From: Cupriavidus sp. WGlv3
Lineage (GTDB): Bacteria > Pseudomonadota > Gammaproteobacteria > Burkholderiales > Burkholderiaceae
Direction of reading: 5' to 3'
DNA: 37,614 bases
Assembly (NCBI RefSeq): GCF_023952475.1
Contig: NZ_JALHRX010000031.1
Coordinates: forward strand, 1 to 37,614
The translations under genes were made by a program, and so were the position numbers. Every line of letters starts with the position of its first letter. Position 1 is the stretch's first letter. Below, piece by piece: positions 23,274 through 30,893 of this stretch. The notes under the pieces are model-generated. The model was not told the origin of the DNA, did no database searches, and was given only the letters and a program-made list of their open reading frames with translations.

Positions 23274-25010
23274 ATGGCAAACGAATTCATGCCGCAACTC
23301 CCAGGTACGGCTCGGCGTCTGCTGCCGAACCGCTGGGATTTCATTGCCCTACCACTGATTATCGGCCTGCTGGTAGTGGCCGCGTCAGGCATCCGTGAAA
23401 CACTGGCACCGCTTGCCGGACCCAGCGCCGAGGCAATTTCGCTAGATCCTGCCATGCTGCCCGAGTACGCCCTGCGGACCACGCTGCGTATGCTGGCCGC
23501 GCTGGCGGCGTCGCTGCTGTTCACCTTCACGTATGGCACGCTGGCAGCCAAGAGCCGCCGGGCGGAGAAGGTACTGGTCCCCATGCTCGACATCCTGCAG
23601 TCGGTGCCGGTGCTAGGCTATATCTCCTTCACCGTGGTCTTTTTCCTTGCGCTCTTTCCGGGCCGCATGCTTGGCGCCGAGTTGGCGGCCATCTTTGCGA
23701 TTTTCACCAGCCAGGCTTGGAACATGACATTCAGCTTCTACCAGTCATTGCGCACGCTACCGCCTGACTTGATCGAAGTGTCGAACAGCATGCGCCTAAC
23801 GCCCTGGCAGAAATTCTGGAAGCTGGAGGTGCCGTTTGCCATGCCGGGGCTGATCTGGAACATGATGATGAGCATGTCGGGCGGCTGGTTCTTTGTTGTC
23901 GCCTCGGAAGCCATTACGGTCGGCGACAAGTCAATCACCCTGCCTGGGGTCGGCGCCTTCCTGGCCACGGCCATTGCCGACAGCAATATGGCAGCGGTGG
24001 GTTGGGTCATCCTGGCCATGATCGCAGTGATCGTCCTGTACGACCAGTTTCTGTTTCGTCCGATGGTGGCCTGGGCAGATCGCTTCCGACTGGAAAGCAC
24101 GAGCGCGCAAACCGCGCCGCAGTCCTGGGTGTTGAACCTGGTGCATCGTACCCACTTGATCCAGAGTTTGCTGCGTACCTTCGGCCGCCTGCTGCGCAAG
24201 CTGGCGCGGGCCCGCTTCGCGGTGCAACTGCCCGCGGCCTCAGGCCCCCAGCGGGCTGGCCTGGCCCGCGTCGTTGACGTGGTCTGGAGCCTTCTTGTGG
24301 CAGTGCTTGCCGGTTATCTGCTGTGGCGGACGGTCAGCTATGTGCACACTGAAGCCGGATTGGACGAAGTTGTGAAAGTCATTGGGCTGGGGCTGCTGAC
24401 ACTGTTGCGCGTGCTGGTGTTGATCGTCCTCACCTCCCTGATCTGGGTGCCGGTTGGGGTCATGATTGGGCTGCGGCCCCGGCTTGCCGAAAAAATCCAG
24501 CCACTGGCGCAGTTCCTGGCCGCCTTCCCGGCCAACCTGCTGTTCCCGGTATTTGTGTTCGGCATTGTCCATTTCCATCTAAACCCAGACATCTGGCTGA
24601 GTCCGCTGATCGTTTTGGGAGTGCAGTGGTACATCCTCTTCAATGTCATCGCCGGGGCCACCGCATTTCCGAACGACTTCCGCGAAGCGGCCACGAACTT
24701 CCGCATTCGTGGCTGGCAGTGGTGGAGGCAGATCATGCTGCCCGGGATTTTTCCCTACTACGTGACTGGCGCCATCACCGCGTCGGGCGGCGCGTGGAAC
24801 GCGAGCATTGTGTCCGAGGCCGTGTCATGGGGCTCAACCAGCCTGTCGGCGCATGGCCTTGGCGCCTATATCGCCCAGTCCACCGCCGCTGGAGACTATC
24901 CCAAAATCGTCCTTGGTATCGCTGTCATGTCGATCATGGTGGTCTGTTTCAACCGTTTTCTGTGGCGTCCGCTGTACGCCATCGCCGAAAGCAAGCTGCG
25001 CATGAACTGA
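23274..25010 (+). CDS. duplicated ABC transporter permease (NitT/TauT-like)
   Basis: A 578-residue inner-membrane protein made of two SsuC/TauC-like permease modules fused head to tail: residues about 20-265 and 330-575, each with about six helices. The cytoplasmic coupling motifs (EAA loops) are visible as 'LIEVSNSMRLTPWQKFWKLEVPFAMPGL' and 'FREAATNFRIRGWQWWRQIMLPGIFPYY', written here as family-typical segments. A polar linker (about 275-325) joins them. One polypeptide would therefore supply both membrane halves. The start at 23274 has AAGGAAG upstream. The ATPase gene follows 13 bases later. No gene for a substrate-binding protein is in the operon. Confidence 0.85.
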   Translation: MANEFMPQLPGTARRLLPNRWDFIALPLIIGLLVVAASGIRETLAPLAGPSAEAISLDPAMLPEYALRTTLRMLAALAASLLFTFTYGTLAAKSRRAEKVLVPMLDILQSVPVLGYISFTVVFFLALFPGRMLGAELAAIFAIFTSQAWNMTFSFYQSLRTLPPDLIEVSNSMRLTPWQKFWKLEVPFAMPGLIWNMMMSMSGGWFFVVASEAITVGDKSITLPGVGAFLATAIADSNMAAVGWVILAMIAVIVLYDQFLFRPMVAWADRFRLESTSAQTAPQSWVLNLVHRTHLIQSLLRTFGRLLRKLARARFAVQLPAASGPQRAGLARVVDVVWSLLVAVLAGYLLWRTVSYVHTEAGLDEVVKVIGLGLLTLLRVLVLIVLTSLIWVPVGVMIGLRPRLAEKIQPLAQFLAAFPANLLFPVFVFGIVHFHLNPDIWLSPLIVLGVQWYILFNVIAGATAFPNDFREAATNFRIRGWQWWRQIMLPGIFPYYVTGAITASGGAWNASIVSEAVSWGSTSLSAHGLGAYIAQSTAAGDYPKIVLGIAVMSIMVVCFNRFLWRPLYAIAESKLRMN

Positions 25011-25023
25011 GAGGGCAAACATA

Positions 25024-26322
25024 ATGCAAAACGAAATCCTGACCCCTACCCAGAACATCCTGACCGTTCGCGACCTGAGCCACGGCTACGGCCGCGATCA
25101 GGGCAAGCGACTGGTGCTGGACGGCGTGAACCTAAAACTGCGCGAAGGCGAAATCGTCGGCCTGCTTGGTCGGTCCGGCTCGGGCAAGTCCACATTGCTG
25201 CGCATGATTGCCGGCCTGATTTCGCCCACGTCCGGCCAGCTTGACTACTGCGGCTCACCGATCAAAGGCCCAGCAGAAGGTGTCGCTATGGTCTTCCAGA
25301 CCTTTGCGCTATTTCCGTGGCTCACCGTCCTCGACAATGTTGAAGCCGGCCTGGAAGCGCTTGGCGTGCCGCCGGCGGAGCGGCGTGAGCGCGCGCTTGC
25401 AGCCATCGACCTGATTGGCCTGGATGGCTTCGAGAACGCGTTCCCCCGCGAATTATCGGGCGGTATGCGCCAGCGTGTCGGCTTTGCCCGGGCCCTCGTT
25501 GTCAATCCGACCTTGTTGCTGATGGATGAGCCATTCTCGGCGCTCGACGTGCTGACAGCAGAGACCTTGCGTACCGATCTGCTCGATCTGTGGACCGAGC
25601 GCATGTTGCCGATCAAGTCGATGCTGATCGTGACCCACAACATCGAGGAGGCGGTGTTCATGTGCGACCGCATTCTGCTGCTTTCGTCCAACCCGGGATC
25701 TGTCGTTGCTGAGTTTCAAGTACCCTTCAAGCATCGGCGTGACCGCCTCGAGCCGGCATTCCGCGAACTGGTCGACGAGATCTACGCCAAGATGACGGCC
25801 CGCCCGACAAAGGGTGCCGCGCCAAGAAACGGCCTGGACATCGGCAGCCCTTTGCAGCCGGTTTCAACCAATCTGATGGCGGGCCTGATCGAGACGGTAG
25901 CCGCTGAGCCCTATCGGGGCCAAGCTGACCTGCCAGAAATCGCAGCCACGATGCACCTGGAAGTGGACGATCTCTTCCCCGTCGCCGAGATCCTCGGGCA
26001 CCTCGGCTTCGCCGAGCTGCGCGAGGGCGATATTGTCCTGACCGTAGCGGGCTTGCTCTTCAATGAGCATGGTACACAGGAGCGTAAAGCCCTGTTCGCC
26101 GAACACCTGGTGCGGCGCGTACCAATGGCCGGCTATATCCGAACTGTGTTGGCTGAGCGAAAGGATCAGCAAGCCCCGCGCGTCCGGTTCGAGCAAAAGT
26201 TAGAGGATTTTCTGAGCGATGAGCTGGCTAAGCAGACGCTGGAGGCGATCATTGAATGGGGACGTTATGCTGAGATCTTCTCGTGCGATGACCATACGGA
26301 GCGGTTTTCGCTTGAAAGCTAA
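25024..26322 (+). CDS. ABC transporter ATPase with C-terminal AAA-associated-like domain
   Basis: A 432-residue protein. The nucleotide-binding domain (about residues 10-260) has Walker A GRSGSGKST, Q-loop 'VFQTFALFPW', signature LSGGM, Walker B LLLMDEP and switch His in VTHNIEEA, as in the nitrate/sulfonate/taurine group. A further 150 residues (about 285-432) form an added domain (LPEIAATMHLEVDDLFPVAE ... LEAIIEWGRYAEIF) like the AAA-associated C-terminal domain found on some of these ATPases, possibly sensory. It pairs with the duplicated permease to make a complete transporter core. It is 13 bases after the permease and 64 before mgtC. Confidence 0.88.
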   Translation: MQNEILTPTQNILTVRDLSHGYGRDQGKRLVLDGVNLKLREGEIVGLLGRSGSGKSTLLRMIAGLISPTSGQLDYCGSPIKGPAEGVAMVFQTFALFPWLTVLDNVEAGLEALGVPPAERRERALAAIDLIGLDGFENAFPRELSGGMRQRVGFARALVVNPTLLLMDEPFSALDVLTAETLRTDLLDLWTERMLPIKSMLIVTHNIEEAVFMCDRILLLSSNPGSVVAEFQVPFKHRRDRLEPAFRELVDEIYAKMTARPTKGAAPRNGLDIGSPLQPVSTNLMAGLIETVAAEPYRGQADLPEIAATMHLEVDDLFPVAEILGHLGFAELREGDIVLTVAGLLFNEHGTQERKALFAEHLVRRVPMAGYIRTVLAERKDQQAPRVRFEQKLEDFLSDELAKQTLEAIIEWGRYAEIFSCDDHTERFSLES

Positions 26323-26386
26323 TGCAATTTGGCTGTCCTCAAGCTGAGGCTGCCCACTCTGAGCCCGACTCTGACCAGTTCGAAAC

Positions 26387-27109
26387 ATGACCATTGAAGC
26401 CATCCAAAACATCAATCTGGATTCCCTGCTCGATACCAGTATCAGCGTGGCCGCGGCATTCGTGCTGGGTGCGATAATCGGTTACGAACGACAGTACCGC
26501 CAACGTACCGCCGGCCTACGCACCAATGTGCTGGTGGCTGTCGGCGCTGCCATTTTTGTAGATATGGCCAACCGGCTGGCCGGGCACGATGGTGCCGTGC
26601 GTGTCGTCGCCTACGTGGTCTCGGGAATCGGCTTCCTTGGCGCGGGCGTGATCATGCGAGAAGAAGGGAATGTGCGCGGCCTCAATACCGCTGCCACCTT
26701 GTGGGGCTCGGCAGCCATAGGTGCGTGTGCCGGCGCGGACCTGCTTCCGGAGGCTACAGTCGGGTGTCTATTCGTGCTGGCTGCAAATACGCTGCTGCGC
26801 CCCGTGGTCGACCGTATCAACCGTCAGCCCATCGATACGCCCGCCGTGGAGGTCACTAATACCGTCTATGTCATCGCTCCGCGGGAGCGCCAGAAAGAGG
26901 CAATGCGCTTGTTGGATGAGGCCCTGGAGGACAGCAATCATCCCACCCGCGACTTGGTGGTTCACGCCTTTGGTACCGACGACGTGGAGATCGAAGCCGT
27001 GCTGATGGCGACCTCAGTCGACGGGGAGAAGCTCGATCACGTTGTTGCGAGACTGGCAGCGTCCAGTGCTGTCAGCCAGGCTTTCTGGAGCCCCAGCACC
27101 ACTGAGTGA
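26387..27109 (+). CDS. mgtC: MgtC/SapB family membrane protein
   Basis: A 240-residue inner-membrane protein. The N-terminal half has about four to five helices with the family hallmarks GAIIGYERQYRQRTAGLRTN and 'GIGFLGAGVIMREEGNVRGLNTAATLW'. The C-terminal 90 residues are a soluble ACT-like domain (TNTVYVIAPRERQKEAMRLL). MgtC is linked to growth at low Mg(II) and to modulation of the F-type ATPase in pathogens; MgtC-like proteins outside that setting are poorly understood. It is the last gene of the cargo operon. Whether it serves ion homeostasis needed by the transporter is inference. Confidence 0.9.
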   Translation: MTIEAIQNINLDSLLDTSISVAAAFVLGAIIGYERQYRQRTAGLRTNVLVAVGAAIFVDMANRLAGHDGAVRVVAYVVSGIGFLGAGVIMREEGNVRGLNTAATLWGSAAIGACAGADLLPEATVGCLFVLAANTLLRPVVDRINRQPIDTPAVEVTNTVYVIAPRERQKEAMRLLDEALEDSNHPTRDLVVHAFGTDDVEIEAVLMATSVDGEKLDHVVARLAASSAVSQAFWSPSTTE

Positions 27110-27410
27110 TTTGCTGCGGTAAGCCCTGTGTCGGCGAAAGCCATCACAGAGTCCTTTTTTCTGAAGTTAGAGCGGTCGACTGGATCAGTCATGTCCGCAA
27201 TGGCCTCCGATTTACGGGCATCGGCCTCAGTTCGCTGGGTGTCCGGCGATGAGCGACCAGCGGTCATTCAAGCCACGGTTGGCGACATCCCTATATCGGT
27301 CGAGACGGACCGATTTGAGACGATCAGCATGCGGTTCCCGTGGCGCTTGATTTAGCGATGCAGCGTTCGAGGAGCGCGCATGGAACCGAATTCCTCTTTT
27401 AGATCAATGT
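27110..27410. other. region between mgtC and the right transposon repeat
   Basis: Three hundred bases without a convincing gene. It contains one hairpin, ATCGGTC/GACCGAT at 27295-27314 with loop GAGACG, not followed by a T-run. A 75-codon plus-strand frame (27128-27355) has no ribosome site or family features and was not called. Confidence 0.4.
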
Positions 27411-27456
27411 GTTAAGCCATATTTGGCGAAAATTTCGCGAATTCCGGCCGACCCTC
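27411..27456 (-). repeat. 46-bp transposon inverted repeat, right copy
   Basis: It reads GTTAAGCCATATTTGGCG at its left and ends CCGGCCGACCCTC. Its reverse complement matches 14611-14656 at 42 of 46 positions. Read on the minus strand it also encodes the last 14 residues and the stop of the second TnpT-like protein. Confidence 0.75.
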
Positions 27457-28479
27457 CTGACCGTCGCCTTGTTCTTCCGGCACGGTCGCCGCCGAACTGG
27501 CTGCCTTGCGCCGCCGGCCCCCTTCGCGTTCGCGCGGCGCGACGCGCAAGGTGGCCAGCAACTGGCGCGCGAGCGCGGCTTCCGCTTCGGCCCGCTCCGC
27601 CCGGCGCTGCGCCTGCTCGGTGGCCGCGAGCCGCTCGGCCAGCGCCGCGGCCTGTGCTTCCAGCTTCGTGCGGCCCTCCGCCTGCGCCACCGCCGCATCG
27701 CGCGCCTCGCTGCGTGCCACCGCCAGTTCGCCGCGCAGGTCTTCGGCCGTGCGCTCGCTCTTCTGGCGCGCGGTGCGCTCCTGGTCCAGTTCGCGCAAGC
27801 TGCGCCGCTCGCTGGCTTCGGCGCGTTCCTGCGCGAGCGTCACCGCCTCGCGCGCCCGCTCCAGCTCCGTCGAGAATTGGGTGCGCAGTTCCGCCAGCTG
27901 GCGCCCCGCCGCCTCCAGTTCCCCCCGCCCCGCTTCCCAACGCGCCCGCGTCGCGGCGTGCGCCTGGCGCTCGGCCGCCAGTTCGGCCTGCACGGCGTCG
28001 TGCGCCTGGCGCGCCTCGCCCAGCTGCGCCGAGAGCGCCAGCGCGTCTTCGCGCGCGACCGCGGTCTCGGCGCGCGCGGCATCGCGTTCCGATTCCGCGG
28101 CATTCGCTGCGTCACGCGCTTCGGCACGCAGCGTGGCGAGTTCCGCCGTGGCGGCCTCGTTGGCCGACTGCCAGATGGTCTGCACCGCCTCGGCGGCGAT
28201 CTGCTTGAGGGGGTCCGGCAGGTCCGGATGGTCGATGGTCACGCGCGTGCGCCCGCGCAGTTCCTGCCAGAACGCCTGCAGCACCTCGGCGGGCGTGCCC
28301 ATGCTGCCCTTGCGGACCAAGCTGTAGAGCTTGTTGGCGGTGGGCGTGACACCGTAACGGAAGAACAGCAGGCCGCAGACCTCGCGGTACAGCGCGCGGG
28401 TTTCGGGAAAACGGCTGCGTAGTTCGGTCAGGTCAGCCTGCAAGGCGGTGTCGGTCAGATCGAGGTCGGCGGCGGCCAT
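27412..28479 (-). CDS. tnpT: TnpT-like coiled-coil DNA-binding protein (copy 2), C-terminus encoded by transposon repeat
   Basis: A protein of about 355 residues with a KfrA-type N-terminal domain (RSRFPETRALYREVCGLLFF, then RYGVTPTANKLYSLVRKGSM) and a long Ala/Glu/Arg coiled coil (about residues 100-320). It is diverged from copy 1 and belongs with the tnpS gene at 29379. The last 14 residues (EGRPEFAKFSPNMA) and the stop come from the 46-base inverted repeat of the adjoining transposon, so the natural C-terminus was probably replaced when the ends met. A truncated TnpT could still bind through its N-terminal domain. ATG at 28479 is chosen; a TTG lies two codons upstream. Confidence 0.7.
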   Translation of the reverse strand: MAAADLDLTDTALQADLTELRSRFPETRALYREVCGLLFFRYGVTPTANKLYSLVRKGSMGTPAEVLQAFWQELRGRTRVTIDHPDLPDPLKQIAAEAVQTIWQSANEAATAELATLRAEARDAANAAESERDAARAETAVAREDALALSAQLGEARQAHDAVQAELAAERQAHAATRARWEAGRGELEAAGRQLAELRTQFSTELERAREAVTLAQERAEASERRSLRELDQERTARQKSERTAEDLRGELAVARSEARDAAVAQAEGRTKLEAQAAALAERLAATEQAQRRAERAEAEAALARQLLATLRVAPREREGGRRRKAASSAATVPEEQGDGQEGRPEFAKFSPNMA

Positions 28480-28520
28480 CGGCAAAAAGCGTCGTTGAAT
28501 TTATATATATTACTACGTAA

Positions 28521-28537
28521 TACGTTATAGATGTAAT
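28521..28537. other. resolution-core-like site upstream of tnpT copy 2
   Basis: TACGTTATAGATGTAAT matches TACGTTATATACGTAAT at 19803-19819 in 14 of 17 bases. It lies 42 bases upstream of the tnpT ATG, comparable with copy 1. The conserved site in an otherwise diverged spacer marks it as the likely recombination core or TnpT/TnpS binding site. It lies on the tnpT side of the toxin-antitoxin pair. Confidence 0.6.
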
Positions 28538-28554
28538 TTCAATCGACAAAGTTT

Positions 28555-28576
28555 AGACATAAATCCGCTTATGTCT
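28555..28576. promoter_or_regulatory. inverted repeat upstream of the antitoxin gene
   Basis: AGACATAA (28555-28562) and TTATGTCT (28569-28576) flank ATCCGC. It lies 89 bases before the antitoxin ATG. It could be the operator for toxin-antitoxin autoregulation or an accessory arm of the resolution site. A direct repeat AGACTAAG (28627-28634 and 28637-28644) lies between it and the gene. Confidence 0.4.
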
Positions 28577-28664
28577 AGCGAATGCGCGGAGGATCTGGCA
28601 TCTACGTAACCTTGCGGATCTGAACAGACTAAGCTAGACTAAGTTTCTCTTGCAGGAGAACACT

Positions 28665-28901
28665 ATGCAGACCGTGAACATTCATGAGGCCAAAACCCAC
28701 CTTTCGCGGCTCATCGAAGAGGTGGCGGCAGGCGACGAGGTCGTGATTGCGAAGGCGGGCAAGCCGGTGGTCCGGATCGTGCCGTTCGCCAAGCCAAAGC
28801 CCCCACGGCGCCTCGGCGGGCTGCTGGGCAAGATCCGCACGGCGGATGACTTCGACGCGCCGCTCCCCGATGACTTGCTGGCCGCCTTCGAAGGACGGTA
28901 A
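28665..28901 (+). CDS. Phd/YefM-type antitoxin
   Basis: A 78-residue protein. The N-terminal half (VNIHEAKTHLSRLIEEVAAG, then DEVVIAKAGKPVVRIVPF) is the Phd/YefM DNA-binding fold; the C-terminal half (GLLGKIRTADDFDAPLPDDL) is the flexible part that wraps the toxin. Such antitoxins repress their own operon and block the PIN toxin. ATG at 28665 has AGGAG six bases ahead; a TTG five codons upstream was rejected. The stop TAA shares its last base with the toxin's ATG. The pair lies between a resolution core and tnpS, so it was probably recruited by the transposon for stabilisation. Confidence 0.88.
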   Translation: MQTVNIHEAKTHLSRLIEEVAAGDEVVIAKAGKPVVRIVPFAKPKPPRRLGGLLGKIRTADDFDAPLPDDLLAAFEGR

Positions 28902-29278
28902 TGCGCATCCTGCTCGATACCCATGTGTTCCTCTGGGCGGTGACGAATGACCCGAAGTTGAGCCAGAGCGCGCAGCGAATGATCCTGGAGGCCGAGGAGG
29001 TCTTCATCAGTGCGGCCAGCCTCTGGGAAATCTCCATCAAGGCGGGCCTCGACAAGATCGAAGTCGATGTCGACGAACTCATCGCTGAAATACCCGCCGC
29101 AGGCTTTCGCGAACTTCCGGTGACGAACACGCATGCAGCCGCAGTGCGTCATCTGCCAAACCACCATCGCGATCCGTTTGATCGGCTGCTGGTCGCTCAG
29201 GCGATCACCGAACCATTGCGACTGCTCTCGGCAGACGAACACGTCTGGAAGTATTCCGACCTCGTCATCCGGGTTTAG
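28901..29278 (+). CDS. vapC: PIN-domain toxin (VapC-like)
   Basis: A 125-residue PIN-fold ribonuclease. The acidic centre is visible: Asp in LLDTHVFLW (residue 6), Glu in LWEISIK (about 43), Asp in DPFDRLLVAQA (about 91-94) and Asp in SADEHVW (about 111). VapC toxins cleave tRNA or rRNA with Mg(II). It overlaps the antitoxin stop by one base, indicating coupled translation. All expected acidic residues are present, so the toxin is probably active and the antitoxin needed. No ribosome site of its own is obvious. Confidence 0.9.
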   Translation: MRILLDTHVFLWAVTNDPKLSQSAQRMILEAEEVFISAASLWEISIKAGLDKIEVDVDELIAEIPAAGFRELPVTNTHAAAVRHLPNHHRDPFDRLLVAQAITEPLRLLSADEHVWKYSDLVIRV

Positions 29279-29378
29279 GGTCCACAGAAACTTCGGCAGT
29301 GGCAGCATAGCAGCCGAGGGCGGCCCGATTTGACCGCTCCCCCAGCTCCGCCGATTCTTGAAAATTCGGCGCCTACTC

Positions 29379-30629
29379 ATGGAATTGCTTCCGCTCCCAC
29401 CTTCGGACGGCCCGGCCGCCCCGCTCCCCACCGCGCTTCCCATCCCGCTGGAACGCCTGCGCCTGCCTCCGGCACTGTCTGGCGCTGCCGGCAGCAACCG
29501 CGCCCCGGACCGCGCCACCGGCATTGCCGCGGGCGACGATCTCGCCGCCGTCACCGCCTGGCTCGCGCGCTATGCCGACAGCGCGGCGACGCTGACCGCC
29601 TACCGGCGCGAGGTCGAGCGCTTGATCCTGTGGTCGGTACTGCAATTGGGCAAGCCACTGTCGTCGCTGACGCACGAGGACCTGCTCGCGTATGAGCGCT
29701 TCCTCGCCGACCCGCAACCGGCCGCGCGCTGGGTGCTGGCCGGCAGCAAAAAACTCGCGCGCAGTCATCCGGACTGGCGGCCGTTTGCCGGACCGCTGGC
29801 GCCCCGCAGCATTCGTCAGGCACTGGTGATCCTGAACGCGCTGTTCGCCTGGCTGACCGAGGCCAGCTACCTCGCCGGCAATCCGCTGGCGCTCGCGCGC
29901 CGGCGGCGCGCGCCGACCCGCCCGCGCATCAAGCGCTACCTCAGTCACGAACTGTGGGACGTGGTCAAGGCCACCATCGAGGCGATGCCGGGGACCGCCG
30001 ACACCGCCACCGAGCGCGAACGCCTGCATGCGGCGCGCTGTCGCTGGCTGCTGACCGTGCTCTACCTGGGGGGTTTGCGCGCGGCGGAGGTCACCGGCAC
30101 GACAATGGGGGCGTTCTTCTGCCGGCGCGACACCCAGGGCATCGAGCGCTGGTGGCTGGAAGTGACCGGCAAGGGCAACAAGACCCGGCTGGTGCCGGCC
30201 ACCGACGAGCTGATTGCTGAACTGGCGCGCTACCGCCGCGCCCACGGACTGGCGCCGACGCCGCAGCCTGGGGAGACCCGCCCCTTGCTGCTGCCGGTCA
30301 TCGGTCAGGAGAACCGTGAACGAGGCCTGTCACGCAGCGCGCTGCACCTGATCCTGAAGGAAGTGTTCGGCCTGGCGGCAGCGAGCCTGCGCGCGCGCGG
30401 ACCCGAATGGGCGGCGCAGGCCGATGTCCTGGCCAGCGCCTCGGCGCACTGGCTGCGCCACACCGCCGGCTCCCACATGACCGACCGGCAGGTGGATCTG
30501 CGTTACGTGCGGGACAACTTCGGGCATGCGTCGATCTCGACGACCAGCGGCTACCTGCACAGCGAGGACGATGCGCGGCACGAGGCCACGCAAGTGCGGC
30601 ATCGCATCGGCTGGACCAGCAAGACCTAA
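29379..30629 (+). CDS. tnpS: TnpS-like tyrosine recombinase (copy 2)
   Basis: A 416-residue phage-integrase-family recombinase, paralogous to the gene at 19876 with the same domain plan. The core-binding domain is at about residues 50-190 (LTAYRREVERLILWSVLQLG). Catalytic residues are Arg in LGGLRAAEVTG, HWLRH, and FGHASISTTSGY with the nucleophile Tyr. It looks intact. ATG at 29379 is used; TTG at 29358 would add seven residues. In copy 1, tnpS directly abuts the core site, whereas here the toxin-antitoxin pair intervenes. It is not accompanied by its own tnpA in this window. Confidence 0.88.
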   Translation: MELLPLPPSDGPAAPLPTALPIPLERLRLPPALSGAAGSNRAPDRATGIAAGDDLAAVTAWLARYADSAATLTAYRREVERLILWSVLQLGKPLSSLTHEDLLAYERFLADPQPAARWVLAGSKKLARSHPDWRPFAGPLAPRSIRQALVILNALFAWLTEASYLAGNPLALARRRRAPTRPRIKRYLSHELWDVVKATIEAMPGTADTATERERLHAARCRWLLTVLYLGGLRAAEVTGTTMGAFFCRRDTQGIERWWLEVTGKGNKTRLVPATDELIAELARYRRAHGLAPTPQPGETRPLLLPVIGQENRERGLSRSALHLILKEVFGLAAASLRARGPEWAAQADVLASASAHWLRHTAGSHMTDRQVDLRYVRDNFGHASISTTSGYLHSEDDARHEATQVRHRIGWTSKT

Positions 30630-30820
30630 GGCGCCCCCCCGCCCGGCGAATGGCTCTTTGCGTCGATCGTGCGGGCAACTGAGATTGACACCCGACCCGA
30701 TCGCGGCCTGCCCTTTTCACACCAGAATCTTGACCGCATGCGCCGCCGCTTGCTCAAGCGAAAGCGCTTGCTTCCGCCAAGCATGCGTTTCCAAAAGCGT
30801 TCGACGTCAACAACGAAGTG

Positions 30821-30882
30821 TCGTTTAAACGATAATCAAGAAATAGCGGAATTTTTAAACATCCGCAGGCCAAATTAAACGA
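30821..30882 (+). promoter_or_regulatory. operator-like palindrome and half-site before the Fic gene
   Basis: TCGTTTAAACGA (30821-30832) is a perfect 12-base palindrome, and its half TTAAACGA recurs at 30875-30882, just ahead of the ribosome site GGAG and the TTG start. The region is AT-rich compared with its surroundings. A regulator binding both could control the Fic gene. From 30630 to 30820 no gene is seen; a small hairpin CAAGCG/CGCTTG lies near 30756-30771. Confidence 0.4.
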
Positions 30883-30893
30883 CGGAGTTCACG

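Larger units (their letters stand above)
14611..27456. mobile_element. Tn3-family, Tn4651-type transposon carrying a porin/ABC/MgtC operon
   Basis: A 12.8-kb segment bounded by 46-base inverted repeats that match at 42 positions. Inside are tnpA, a tnpC-like gene, divergent tnpT/tnpS with an intervening AT-rich core site, and four cargo genes. A 46-base repeat length together with TnpS/TnpT resolution is characteristic of the Tn4651 branch. The bases just outside the ends (14606-14610 TATAC; 27457-27461 CTGAC) do not form the 5-base duplication expected of simple insertion, so either a rearrangement followed insertion or the two ends belong to different elements. Confidence 0.65.

Noticed and set aside
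27128..27355. 75-codon plus-strand frame after mgtC
   Set aside because: No ribosome site, no recognisable domain, and composition not clearly coding.
27423..28327. Long Arg/Pro/Ala-rich plus-strand frames opposite tnpT copy 2
   Set aside because: Mirror images of a coiled-coil gene in GC-rich DNA; the minus-strand frame has a recognisable N-terminal domain.
28621..28650. Direct repeat AGACTAAG as a CRISPR or iteron array
   Set aside because: Only two copies ten bases apart. No CRISPR-type spacing and no other copies were found in the window.
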